A DNA stretch of 13,439 bases, taken from assembly GCA_948934525.1 (NCBI GenBank), contig CAQZSK010000023.1:1-13439 (forward strand). Reading direction: 5' to 3'. The notes under the pieces are model-generated. The model was given only the letters and a program-made list of their open reading frames with translations. It was not told where the DNA came from and ran no database searches. Both the position numbers and the translations under genes were made by a program. Position 1 is the first letter of the stretch. Each line of letters begins with the position of its first letter. Below are positions 1-8,104 of this stretch, in pieces. The stretch comes from an uncultured Clostridia bacterium (GTDB lineage Bacteria; Bacillota; Clostridia; TANB77; CAG-508).

Positions 1-2
1 TT

Positions 3-2345
3 AAAAACAACATAGCATTAGGAAATCAAGTTAGACAGCACTATAAATTTGATGGCAAAACAGTTCAAGAACAACTAGCAACATATGAAGGAAATTATGA
101 ATATGAAGGAAATAAAGGTATTTCTATTGGAGAAAGAGGGGATATTGACTTCACAGGAAAAATAAGTGTAGCAAACAGAGAAAATGTAACAAGCAAAGAC
201 TTCTATACCAATACTTTAGGCTGGAATGAGGAGGTTTGGGACTTTAGTACAGTTGCGTCTTGCAAGACACCAACCTTAAAGAATAGTGACCCAAATGAGA
301 GCATGGAAATTCATATACCAGTTCATGAAATACGTACCGAAGAAGAATTTAGAACCTTAATAGAGAAGTATCCAGATGAAAACTTTACATTAGAAAATGA
401 TATTGACTTATCTAGTTTAGAAAGTACAGGGGCTATCATTAGTGGTGAATTTATAGGAGAGATAGATGGAAAAAATCATAGCTTAAAAGGAAATACTGTT
501 CCAATCTTTCATACGATTCATTATGCAAAACTTGCTAATTTGAAATTAGAAGGAAGCAATATCAATAAAAATGAAACAGATGTAGGAGCACTTGCTAAAA
601 TAGCAGACAAAGTAGAACTTACGAATGTATTAGCAAAAGATATTAAAGTAGCTAATAAAAATAATAATACAGGTGGTCTAATTGGTATTATGACTTCTAG
701 TGATTTGGAAAATGTACATATCATTGGAGTAAATGTTACAGGAACCAGCCGAGTAGGAATGCTTACAGGTTATGTAGGAGCATCTCATATCAAAGAAAGT
801 AGCAGTAATGGTGTTGCGATAGCTTCTGGAAATGCTTGTGGAGGATTGATAGGAGAAGTGATTAATAATACAACCATTGAAAATTGTTATTCTCTAGGAA
901 ATGCCAAAGGAAATCAAGATATAGGAGGACTTGTAGGAATTTTAAGAGAATCTAATATAACAAGTTGCTTTAGTACAGTAAAAGTGCTAGGAAATGCAGG
1001 TGTAGCAGGACTACTAGGAAAAGCAGAAGGAAATTCTGTAGTTAAGAATAATATTGCACTAGGAAATCAAATGAAACAATATAAGTTTGATGGAAGAACA
1101 GCAAGTGACCAGATAGAAGGCTTTGAAGGAAATTACGAATATGAAGAAAATACAGGAATTTCAACTGGGGCAAGAGAAGATATCGACTTTACAGGAAAAA
1201 TCAGTGTAGCAACCAAGCAAGATATTATGAATGAAGCATTTTATACGAATACTTTAGGATTTGATACCAAAGTTTGGGATTTAAGCTATGTAAGCCAAGA
1301 ATGTATTCCAAAGTTAAAAAATTGGGATCCAAATGAAAAGACACTAATTCATAAAATAGAAACTTATGCAATACATTCTGCAGAAGAATTTAAAGAATTA
1401 TTACAAGCGCATCCAGATGCTATATTTACCATCGAAGATGATATAGACTTTTCTAATATGAAGTATGATTGGAAAGGGTCATGGTCAGTAATATCAGGAG
1501 AATTTTATGGAGAAATTAGAGGTAATAACCATACGATTTCTAACCTAGCAAATGCAGCACTATTTGAACATTTTTCAGGAAAAGTAGATAGACTAAACAT
1601 GAAAGATTATGCTTATGGAGTAAATTGGAAAGATGGATTTATTAATTGGAGTTCAAGTAACCCAATGAGATCTAAGATTGCAGCTTTTGCACTAAAAGCA
1701 ACTAATGCAACATTTACCAATATGAAATTTACCAATATGACTATGCTAGGAAATACAGGTGTTGCAACTATGGTTGTGGAAGATGAAAATTGTACTTATG
1801 AAAATATTCATATTGAAAAGGCTTATGTAAATGGCAGAAGCTATGGAAGCAAACTAGCAGCAATGGTTGCAGTTAAAACAGGAGGAAGTATCAAGAATTG
1901 TTATGTACAAGGAGAAATATATGGAAGTGGTAATCGAGCTGCTGGTATAGTAGCCTTATCACAAGGAGACGTTACTATCGAAAATGTAATAGCAAATGTT
2001 TACATGAGTTGTAGTGAAAGTCAGATATATCCTGATAATACAGAAACTTGGGGCGGATTTGTTGGTGAAGTAGGAACTGGAAACTTAACTGTAAAAAATT
2101 CAGCAATGATTAATAAACTACAACAAAATAACAATCCAATTAACAAATTTATAGGAAATGTAGTAGACGGGGCAAATGCAATTTTTGAAAATTGCTATGA
2201 AAATGAAGATGCAAATGGAACAGCAAGTGACACAATAGATGGTATAAATGTAGTTACTAATGCTGAGCTGTTGACAAAAGAATTTTACACAAATAGACTA
2301 CTTTTAGATGAAAGCATTTGGAATTTAGACAATATTGCACAAGCA
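3..2345 (+). repeat. Intragenic tandem modules, about 1,041-1,050 nt period
   Basis: The coding text starting at 3 (KNNIALGNQ) recurs at 1044 with clear nucleotide similarity, an offset of 1,041 nt or 347 codons. A third, more diverged copy starts near 2094 (VKNSAMINK, then IFENCYENE and KEFYTNRLLLD). The copies share order and spacing of landmarks but differ in sequence, so this is an old duplication and not a recent exact repeat. The first copy is incomplete because the window starts inside it. Confidence 0.75.
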
Positions 2346-2408
2346 GATATAACAAGTGCTGATAATAAAGTAGTAAGATTTATCACTTTTGGTTTACAAG
2401 AGTTTTAG
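3..2408 (+). CDS. GLUG-repeat surface-type protein, 5' end outside window
   Basis: The reading frame is open from the left edge, so the ATG at 303 is internal and 801 residues are visible. Glycine-rich GLUG-like motifs recur, for example GGLIGEV, GGLVGIL and GGFVGEV, each near NCY- or C-containing strands. These are the marks of the GLUG motif (Pfam family of that name), seen in large secreted or surface proteins with repetitive beta structure. Modules of about 347 residues repeat: KNNIALGNQ near the left edge returns from position 1044, each time followed by GNYEYE, DIDFTGKISVA, FYTNTLG, a W[DN]L-type motif and an END/EDDIDxS strand. The C-terminus ends in GLQEF with no LPXTG motif or terminal membrane helix, so attachment would have to be through the unseen N-terminus or by association. 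The substrate or ligand is unknown. A terminator follows, so it is transcriptionally separate from the cell-wall cluster. Confidence 0.8.
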   Translation, partial: KNNIALGNQVRQHYKFDGKTVQEQLATYEGNYEYEGNKGISIGERGDIDFTGKISVANRENVTSKDFYTNTLGWNEEVWDFSTVASCKTPTLKNSDPNESMEIHIPVHEIRTEEEFRTLIEKYPDENFTLENDIDLSSLESTGAIISGEFIGEIDGKNHSLKGNTVPIFHTIHYAKLANLKLEGSNINKNETDVGALAKIADKVELTNVLAKDIKVANKNNNTGGLIGIMTSSDLENVHIIGVNVTGTSRVGMLTGYVGASHIKESSSNGVAIASGNACGGLIGEVINNTTIENCYSLGNAKGNQDIGGLVGILRESNITSCFSTVKVLGNAGVAGLLGKAEGNSVVKNNIALGNQMKQYKFDGRTASDQIEGFEGNYEYEENTGISTGAREDIDFTGKISVATKQDIMNEAFYTNTLGFDTKVWDLSYVSQECIPKLKNWDPNEKTLIHKIETYAIHSAEEFKELLQAHPDAIFTIEDDIDFSNMKYDWKGSWSVISGEFYGEIRGNNHTISNLANAALFEHFSGKVDRLNMKDYAYGVNWKDGFINWSSSNPMRSKIAAFALKATNATFTNMKFTNMTMLGNTGVATMVVEDENCTYENIHIEKAYVNGRSYGSKLAAMVAVKTGGSIKNCYVQGEIYGSGNRAAGIVALSQGDVTIENVIANVYMSCSESQIYPDNTETWGGFVGEVGTGNLTVKNSAMINKLQQNNNPINKFIGNVVDGANAIFENCYENEDANGTASDTIDGINVVTNAELLTKEFYTNRLLLDESIWNLDNIAQADITSADNKVVRFITFGLQEF

Positions 2409-2474
2409 TAAATTTATTATAATGTAATGATATTTTTATAGGATTCTTAGAAGAAGTCTGTAAAAAGTCTATAG

Positions 2475-2520
2475 AAAAATGAGATTTAAGTTATATTGTT
2501 AACTTAATCTCATTTTTTTT
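2475..2520 (+). terminator. Intrinsic terminator after the GLUG gene
   Basis: The arm at 2480-2493 (TGAGATTTAAGTTA) pairs with 2500-2512 (TAACTTAATCTCA) with one bulged T. It is followed by eight T residues at 2513-2520 and preceded by an A-run, so it could also act on the opposite strand. Confidence 0.85.
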
Positions 2521-2523
2521 ATA

Positions 2524-2533
2524 CGACATGTCG
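2524..2533. promoter_or_regulatory. 10-bp palindrome CGACATGTCG upstream of the PBP gene
   Basis: This perfect palindrome lies directly after the terminator and 160 nt before the PBP start. Each half resembles the Spo0A box core (TGTCGAA) with mismatches (TGTCGAT on the + strand, TGTCGTA on the - strand). I could not assign a convincing sigma-A promoter in 2534-2694. Its role as an operator is only a suggestion. Confidence 0.25.
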
Positions 2534-2694
2534 ATTAACAAAGTCCAAAATGGAAGTATATATCGTCAACTGTATAGAGAAACACAAGCACATTATATTG
2601 CTATAGTGTCATAAAATGTGAAAGCTTGTCAGTTCTCTTTTGGGCATAGCTTGAATAAAATAGAAACAAGAAAAAAGATAGGAGAAAACTAAAA

Positions 2695-4867
2695 ATGCGA
2701 AATTCTAAAAAGAGCTTGCGTGAAGTTTTAGATAAGAAACAATTAATCAAATGGAAGAAAAAGAAAAAAGAGGAAGTGGTTGATCTAAAAAAAGAGAAAA
2801 AAATAGCGCAAAAGGGAATGAAGAAAAAGTTTGGAAAAGAAATAAAAAGCAAAAAAATAAAAGTGAAAGCAGAAGAAAAAATAGGAGATGTCACTAGAAA
2901 GAAAAGAATGAGAAATGAAATTGTCATTTTGTGGATGGTTCTTTTAGTACTTCTTTTTCGTATTGGATGGATACAATTTGGTGAAGGTTCAAAGTTGCAA
3001 TCTATGGCTTATGTACAGCAAACCCTAGACAGAAGTATTAATCCTAAAAGAGGTACTATTTATGACGCAACAGGAAAGAATATCTTAGCAGTTAGTAGCA
3101 CAGTAGAAACTGTAACAGTAAACCCAGGCAATATTGCTAAAGAAGATAAAGAAAAGGTAGCAAGAGCACTAAGTGATATTCTAGAATTAGATTATGAAAC
3201 GGTTTTAAAAAGAGTAACCAAAAAAAGTTCGATAGAAACCATTAGCAGAAAAGTAGACAGAGAAAAGACAGATAAATTACGAGTTTGGTTAAAAGATAAC
3301 AAAATTACAAAAGGGATTAATATAGATGAAGATACGAAACGATATTATCCATATAATAATTTAGCTTCACAAGTCATTGGATTTTCAGGAAGTGATAATC
3401 AAGGATTAGATGGAATTGAAGCGGTTTATGATGAACAATTAAAAGGACAGAAAGGAAAGATAGAGAGATTAACAGATGCAAAAGGTGGAGATATTGAAGA
3501 AATACATGAAAACTATGTGGATGCAATTGATGGAAATGATTTGGTATTAAGTATTGATGCGACCATACAAGGAATTGCAGAAAAATATCTAAAAGAAGCT
3601 TGCATTGATAATAAATGTACAGACGGCGGAAATATTGTAATCATGAACCCAAAAACAGGGGATGTTCTAGCAATGGCAGGTTATCCCAACTATAACTTAA
3701 ATGAACCATTTGAGCCTTCTACAGATGAACTAAAAGCGTCATGGGAGGGAATGTCACAAGCTGATAGAAATAAAGCCATGATGGCACTTTGGAGAAATAA
3801 AGCAGTAAGTGATACTTATGAGCCAGGGTCAGTCTTTAAGCTAATTACAGCATCAGCATCCTTAGAAGAAGGAATTACGACACCGGATAAAGAAGGGGAA
3901 TTTTGCTGCACAGGTGGTATTGAAATAGCAGGAGTTAGAATTAAATGTTGGAGATATTATAGACCACATGGCAGTGAATCCTTAAGGCAAGCACTCATGA
4001 ATTCTTGTAATCCAGTATTTATAGGATTAGGACAAAAAATTGGTGTACCAACGTATTATAGTTACCTAAATAAATTTGGGCTTCTAAAACCAACAGGAAT
4101 TGATTTATCACGGAGAAGCAACTAGTATTTTCTTAAAAGAAAACAAAGTAGGACCAGTAGAACTTGCAACTATTGCCTTTGGGCAAAGATTTGAAATTAC
4201 ACCCATTCAATTAGCAACAGCGGTTAGTAGTATTGCTAATGGAGGTGTCAAAATTACTCCTAGAGTAGTCAAGAAAATCATTAATAGTGAAACAGGAGAA
4301 GTAACAGAAATACCTGTGAAAACAGGAGAAAGAATTATTTCAGAAGAAAATGCGAAATCTATCTTAAGTATGATGGAAAGTGTTGTAGCAGAAGGAACAG
4401 GAAAAAATGCACAAGTAGTTGGATATCGTGTTGGAGGGAAAACAGGAACTTCAGAAGATGGAGTAAATACCAATAAATATGTAGCATCTTTTTGTGGTGT
4501 GGCACCAATATCAGATCCACAAGTAGTTGCATTAGTAACATTATATAATCCAACAGGAGAAGGAGGACACCAAGGAGGTGGTGTGGCAGCACCAGTAGGA
4601 GGGCAAGTATTATCAGAAGTATTGCCATACTTAGAATTAACCAAAGATAATGAGAAAGAGGAAGATAAGAAAAAGCAAGTAGAAGTACCAAATGTAGAAG
4701 GAATGACAATACAAGAGGCAAGTAAGGCTTTAAAAGAGGTAAACTTAGATTTTCAAATAGAAAATGAGCCAGAAGGTTTAGATAAAACTACAACAATAAT
4801 AAAGGAACAATTGCCAAAAAAAGGAATTAGTATATATGAGGGGACAAAAATTTTATTGAAGATATAG
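2695..4867 (+). CDS. spoVD: SpoVD/PBP2-type PASTA transpeptidase, read through a +1 frameshift
   Basis: This class B penicillin-binding protein cross-links peptidoglycan at the outer membrane face. The start ATG follows AGGAG at 2680-2684. Residues 1-74 are a very lysine-rich cytoplasmic tail, and a membrane helix spans about 75-94. The PBP dimerisation signature RGTIYD is at 119-124. The transpeptidase motifs are SVFK (379-382), SCN (437-439) and KTG (582-584). One PASTA domain covers about 663-723, which favours SpoVD over PbpB, although that paralogue choice is uncertain. The zero frame stops at 4125, just after DLSRRSN. Skipping C4111 restores DLS|GEA and a 723-residue protein. Without the shift the product loses KTG and PASTA and should be inactive as a transpeptidase. 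It is the first gene of the dcw-type cluster here. Frameshift mutation or sequence error is the alternative. Confidence 0.85.
4108..4114 (+). other. Putative +1 recoding site TCA-CGG-A in the PBP gene
   Basis: The zero-frame codon at 4111-4113 is CGG and the zero-frame stop is four codons further on (TAG, 4123-4125). Omitting C4111 gives TCA GGA GAA GCA, which reads S-G-E-A. This matches the DLxGEA segment expected in SpoVD/PBP2 proteins. No homopolymer slippery run is present. AGGA at 4095-4098 is upstream but no convincing internal Shine-Dalgarno sits at the short prfB-like distance. Confidence 0.7.
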
Positions 4868-4915
4868 AAAAATAGAGCACATAATATAATAAATTTTAGT
4901 AAATTTCAATAAAGT

Positions 4916-4945
4916 TTGCGTTATGAAATAAATGTATGATATAAT
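4916..4945 (+). promoter_or_regulatory. Sigma-A-like promoter TTGCGT-18-TATAAT
   Basis: TTGCGT at 4916-4921 and a perfect TATAAT at 4940-4945 are 18 nt apart, predicting a start near 4952. This would give the small ORF and murE (and perhaps the genes below) their own transcript apart from the PBP gene. The -10 box lies inside the first codons of the longest small ORF, which argues that the true translation start of that ORF is further downstream. Confidence 0.45.
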
Positions 4946-5309
4946 GCAAAAGAAAAATAAGGGAGATAGTAAAGGAAGAAAAGGCGAAGCATTATATGAG
5001 TGTGAAAGTTTAGTAAAAAATACAGAACATGGCAAGATGATTCAGATAGAAGGCAAAACAATCAGGGGTAGAAGTCTAATTGAAAATATAGGAGCACCAA
5101 CAAATATAAATAAAAAAACCAGTACAAGAATTACAGGAAATATAATCTTAAATATTGATCAACGGGGAGCTTTTAAGGCAACATATAATTTAAGAAATCC
5201 AGAAGATGTAAAAAGGTTAATGGAAGACCAAAAAAGAATGCCAAAAAACAAAGAAGAAGTAATGCAAATGAAACAAGAAGAAACGCAAGATAGAAATTTT
5301 GAAGAATAG
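4932..5309 (+). CDS. Small hydrophilic protein of unknown function before murE
   Basis: I do not recognise this 125-residue ORF. It is charged and rich in K, E, N and M, with no membrane helix or signal peptide. The second half (ATYNLRNPEDVKRLMED) could be helical, and codon use there looks coding. The ATG at 4932 has no clear ribosome binding site and overlaps a -10 box, so an internal start such as ATG 5037 (about 90 residues) is possible. The stop codon at 5307-5309 overlaps the murE ribosome binding site, suggesting coupling to murE. Residue 78 is encoded by CGG (5163-5165), the only in-frame CGG outside the three frameshift sites. Here the zero frame remains open to 5309, whereas skipping the C would end the protein at 5193 after GELLRQHII. 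Confidence 0.5.
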   Translation: MYDIMQKKNKGDSKGRKGEALYECESLVKNTEHGKMIQIEGKTIRGRSLIENIGAPTNINKKTSTRITGNIILNIDQRGAFKATYNLRNPEDVKRLMEDQKRMPKNKEEVMQMKQEETQDRNFEE

Positions 5310-5321
5310 GAGCGTAAGTGG

Positions 5322-6792
5322 ATGGAGTTAACAAATGTTTTATCAGGTTTAGAAGGCTTAAAAGTAAAAGGAAGTCTTGAGGTAGAGGTGAATCAAATAC
5401 AAAGTAGCTCTAATAAAATTAAAGAAGGAGATATGTTTGTAGCAATTGATGGCTTTGAAGTAGATGGTCACGAGTATATTCAAGAGGCAATTGCAAAGGG
5501 CGCCAAAGTTATTATGGCTCAGGTGGATAAGGTGACAAGAGAGATGGTAAAAGGCTTACCAGAAGGGGTTACATTTATTTTAGCACCAGATACAAGATAT
5601 GCTATTTCAATTTGTGCCTGTAATTATTACCAAAATCCTTCTCGTAAATTGAAACTAATTGGAGTAACAGGTACTAAAGGCAAAACTACTACTACATTTA
5701 TGATTAAATCTTTATTAGAAAAGCAAGGATTTAAAGTGGGTCTGATAGGAACAATTTGTACTTATATTGGAGAAGAAAATTTAGGAGATAATGATAGAAC
5801 TACACCAGAAGCATTAGAATTACAAGAGCTTTTAAGTAAAATGGTAAAAGCAAAATGTGAGTATGCAGTAATGGAAGTTTCTTCCCAAAGTTTAAAATTA
5901 GGAAGAGTGGATGGCTGTAATTTTGAAGTTGGAATATTTACCAACTTTTCAAAAGACCATATTAGTCCAAAAGAGCATCCAAGTATGGAGGACTATTTTG
6001 AATCCAAAGTAAAGTTATTTAAAATGTGTAAATATGGTTATATTAATTCAGATGATATTTATGCCAACAAGTTACCAGACTTAGTACCAAGTTGTGAATT
6101 TAAAACATATGGAATTGATAATCCAGCTAATTTGTTAGCAAAGGATATTACAGTAACCAATGCTTACGTAGATTTTAAAGCAAAGCTAGGAGATAAAAAT
6201 CAAAGAGTAAAGACTGATATTCCAGGAAGGTTTAGTGTATATAACTCATTGGCTGCAATTAGTGTGGCATTAAAATATGGGGTATCACCAGAAAACATTC
6301 AAGAAGCATTAATCAATGTACGTGTACCAGGTAGAAGTGAATTAGTGGATAATGATAAAGAAATTACAATTATGATAGATTATGCTCATTCACCAGAAAG
6401 TTTGGAAAGTATATTAACAACTGTGCAAGAATATACACAAGGTGATGTTATTTGTGTATTTGGTTGTGGAGGGGACAGAGATACACGGAAAACGACCAAT
6501 TATGGGAGGAATTGCAGGAGTAAGAGCAGATTATACGATTATTACTTCAGATAACCCAAGAACAGAAGATCCAGTTAAAATTGTAGAACAAATTGAGACA
6601 GGAATAAAAAAGACAAAAGGAAAATATGAATGTATTGTAGACAGAAAAGAAGCAATTAAAAAAGCAATTGAAATGGCACATAAAAGGGATATGGTTATTA
6701 TCTGTGGAAAGGGACATGAATTGACCCAAGAAATAAAAGGGAAAAAGTATCCATTTGATGAACGAGAAATTATAAAAGAAATTTTACAGTGA
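5322..6792 (+). CDS. murE: MurE, UDP-MurNAc-tripeptide synthetase, read through a +1 frameshift
   Basis: This cytoplasmic ligase adds the third amino acid to UDP-MurNAc-L-Ala-D-Glu using ATP. AGGAG at 5308-5312 is 9 nt before the ATG and overlaps the previous stop. The ATP loop GVTGTKGKTT is at residues 114-123 and RTTPEALE, a family signature, at about 159. The zero frame leaves the family after GCGGDRDT (residue 388) and stops at 6554. Skipping C6486 yields GKRPIMGGIAG, DNPR (410-413) and GKGHE (462-466), for a total of 489 residues, the usual MurE length. DNPR indicates meso-diaminopimelate as substrate. Without the shift the product lacks most of the C-terminal substrate-binding domain. 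murF, which usually follows, is absent here. An extra-base sequencing error is the alternative. Confidence 0.88.
6483..6489 (+). other. Putative +1 recoding site ACA-CGG-A in murE
   Basis: The CGG at 6486-6488 is in the zero frame. Omitting its C gives ACA GGA AAA CGA CCA, or T-G-K-R-P, matching the conserved DRDxGKRP segment of MurE. Removing the G or an A at the same spot also restores the frame (TRKRP), so the exact skipped base is not fixed by this site alone. A purine-rich GGAGGGGA lies at 6468-6475, 10 nt upstream, but it also encodes the conserved CGGD residues. Confidence 0.7.
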
Positions 6793-6852
6793 TTTTCTAA
6801 TAGTATAGCAATTTTTTCATTCATGTTTGGATGCTTTGCTATTGAGAAAATC
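6791..6852 (+). repeat. Long imperfect inverted repeat between murE and mraY
   Basis: The 5' arm at 6791-6811 (GATTTTCT...AGCAA) pairs with 6836-6852 (TTGCTAT...GAAAATC) with a bulge, starting inside the murE stop codon. The loop holds a T-run (6812-6817). A second, short inverted pair AGCATT/AATGCT follows around 6872-6895. The T-run lies in the loop and not after the stem, so it is not a standard terminator. It may protect or attenuate the transcript. The rest of the 6793-6945 gap shows nothing further I can name. Confidence 0.5.
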
Positions 6853-6945
6853 TGCCCTTTAAGCATTCTAAATACTTTTTTCATTTCAAAATGCTATATT
6901 ATCAACAAAATCAATAGAAATAGTTAAATAACTTAGGAGGAAAAA

Positions 6946-7935
6946 ATGGAATTTCAGACAAAAATTGTTCTACTTTCATTTGCAATTAGTGTAGTTGTTG
7001 CACTAATTGTAATCCCAATTTTAAAAAAGCTAAAGGTAGGGCAAATAGAAAGAAGAGAAGGACCACAATCACACTTGAAAAAGCAGGGAACACCAACTAT
7101 GGGTGGAATTATTATGATTATTACCATTTTATTGTTTGGTATTTTTATGATATGGAATTATATGAGATCTACAGAACCAAATGAAGTAGTAATAGGTCAG
7201 AATTTAATTCCACTAATTAGTGTTACTGTTGGCTTTGGAATCATTGGATTGATTGATGATTTGAAAAAACTAATCGGGAAAAACACAGATGGATTAAAGC
7301 CTGCTTATAAAATGCTAGGATTATTAATTGTAGCAGTTGGATTTACTTTATATCTTACACAGGTATTAAAAATAGGAACTGACATTTATATTCCGTTTGT
7401 AAAAACTTATTTGAATTTACCAATTTGGATTTATATTCCACTTGCAGTTATGGTACTTCTTGCTACTACTAATGCTGTAAACTTAACAGATGGAATTGAT
7501 GGGCTATCTACCAGTGTTACCACTATTATTCTTACATGTTTAACTGTAATTGGCATTATTTTTGGAACAACAGAAATTACTATATTTGGTAGTATTTTAA
7601 TAGGAAGTTGTTTAGCATTTTTAGTATTTAATTTACATCCAGCTAAAGTTATGATGGGAGATACAGGCTCTCTTCTATTGGGTGGAGCAATTGCAAGTAT
7701 TGCATTATACTTAAAAATGCCATTATTACTCATTATTATTGCTCTAGTGCCAGTGTTAGAAACACTTTCTGTTATGATACAAGTAAGACATTTTAAAAGA
7801 ACTGGAGAAAGAGTTTTTAAAATGGCTCCAATTCATCATCATTTTGAGTTATCAGGGTGGAGAGAAAATAAGATTGTTTCTATATTTAGTCTTATTACAT
7901 TAGTTTGTTGTATTATAGGATTAATTGCAATTTAA
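6946..7935 (+). CDS. mraY: MraY, phospho-MurNAc-pentapeptide transferase
   Basis: This polytopic membrane enzyme transfers phospho-MurNAc-pentapeptide to undecaprenyl phosphate, forming lipid I. AGGAGG at 6935-6940 lies 5 nt before the ATG. The 329-residue product is full length for the family. It has GTPTMGG (48-54), the Asp pair D104-D105, NLTDGIDGL (179-187), HPAKVMMGDTGS (231-242) and the histidine motif PIHHHFE (295-301), with about ten hydrophobic segments. No in-frame CGG codon and no frameshift are present. The stop codon at 7933-7935 lies inside a long hairpin. It works directly before MurG. In many dcw clusters murF precedes and murD follows it, but neither is here. Confidence 0.96.
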   Translation: MEFQTKIVLLSFAISVVVALIVIPILKKLKVGQIERREGPQSHLKKQGTPTMGGIIMIITILLFGIFMIWNYMRSTEPNEVVIGQNLIPLISVTVGFGIIGLIDDLKKLIGKNTDGLKPAYKMLGLLIVAVGFTLYLTQVLKIGTDIYIPFVKTYLNLPIWIYIPLAVMVLLATTNAVNLTDGIDGLSTSVTTIILTCLTVIGIIFGTTEITIFGSILIGSCLAFLVFNLHPAKVMMGDTGSLLLGGAIASIALYLKMPLLLIIIALVPVLETLSVMIQVRHFKRTGERVFKMAPIHHHFELSGWRENKIVSIFSLITLVCCIIGLIAI

Positions 7936-7981
7936 GTTAGCCGTGTGAAACGTTAGTGAGCTACGGATAACTTATGCAATT
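7923..7981 (+). other. Hairpin enclosing the mraY stop codon
   Basis: The mraY 3' end (AATTGCA 7923-7929, then TAAGTTA 7933-7939 and CCGT 7941-7944) is complementary in order to ACGG 7963-7966, TAACTTA 7968-7974 and TGCAATT 7975-7981. One mismatch and a 3-nt bulge interrupt it. About 18 pairs could form around an 18-nt loop. There is no T-run, so it is more likely a processing, stability or spacing element than a terminator. Confidence 0.6.
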
Positions 7982-8074
7982 GAGTGAAGCGAAATTGTAA
8001 ACATTTTATAAGCCGTGTGAAACGTTAGTGAGCTACGGATAACTTATGCAATTGAGTGAAGCGAAATTGTAAAC
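7939..8074 (+). repeat. Two tandem copies of a 64-nt hairpin element, 72-nt period
   Basis: The block at 7939-8002 is repeated without visible change at 8011-8074. The spacer is ATTTTATA after the first copy and TTTAATAA after the second. Each unit holds two small stems, CCGT...ACGG and CAATT...AATTG, whose loops carry related text (GTGTGAAACG and GAGTGAAGCG). It fills most of the mraY-ftsW gap and leaves about 30 nt to the ftsW start. It resembles an interspersed palindromic element of the REP/MITE kind, but no family is recognised. It has no open frame. Confidence 0.85.
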
Positions 8075-8104
8075 TTTAATAAAAACAGAAAGGATGTTAG
8101 CGAT

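Noticed and set aside
303..2408. ATG at 303 as the start of the GLUG gene
   Set aside because: The frame is open to the left edge and the upstream text is homologous to the second module, so 303 is internal.
2534..2694. Sigma-A or sigma-E promoter before the PBP gene
   Set aside because: Candidate boxes (TTGTCA at 2626, CATAAAAT at 2610) have no partner at acceptable spacing.
4095..4130. prfB-type programmed frameshift (slippery codon, in-frame stop and close internal Shine-Dalgarno)
   Set aside because: No stop codon lies directly at any of the three shift sites, and upstream purine-rich stretches vary from about 10 to 30 nt and encode conserved residues.
4207..4721. Antisense open frames opposite the PBP, and others such as 2601-2927, 7431-7733, 9267-9713 and 12990-13193
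   Set aside because: They lie opposite well-recognised genes, are low-complexity or purely hydrophobic, and have no ribosome binding sites or family motifs.
7939..8074. CRISPR array
   Set aside because: Only two units, a 64-nt repeat with 8-nt spacers and internal stems, and no cas genes nearby.
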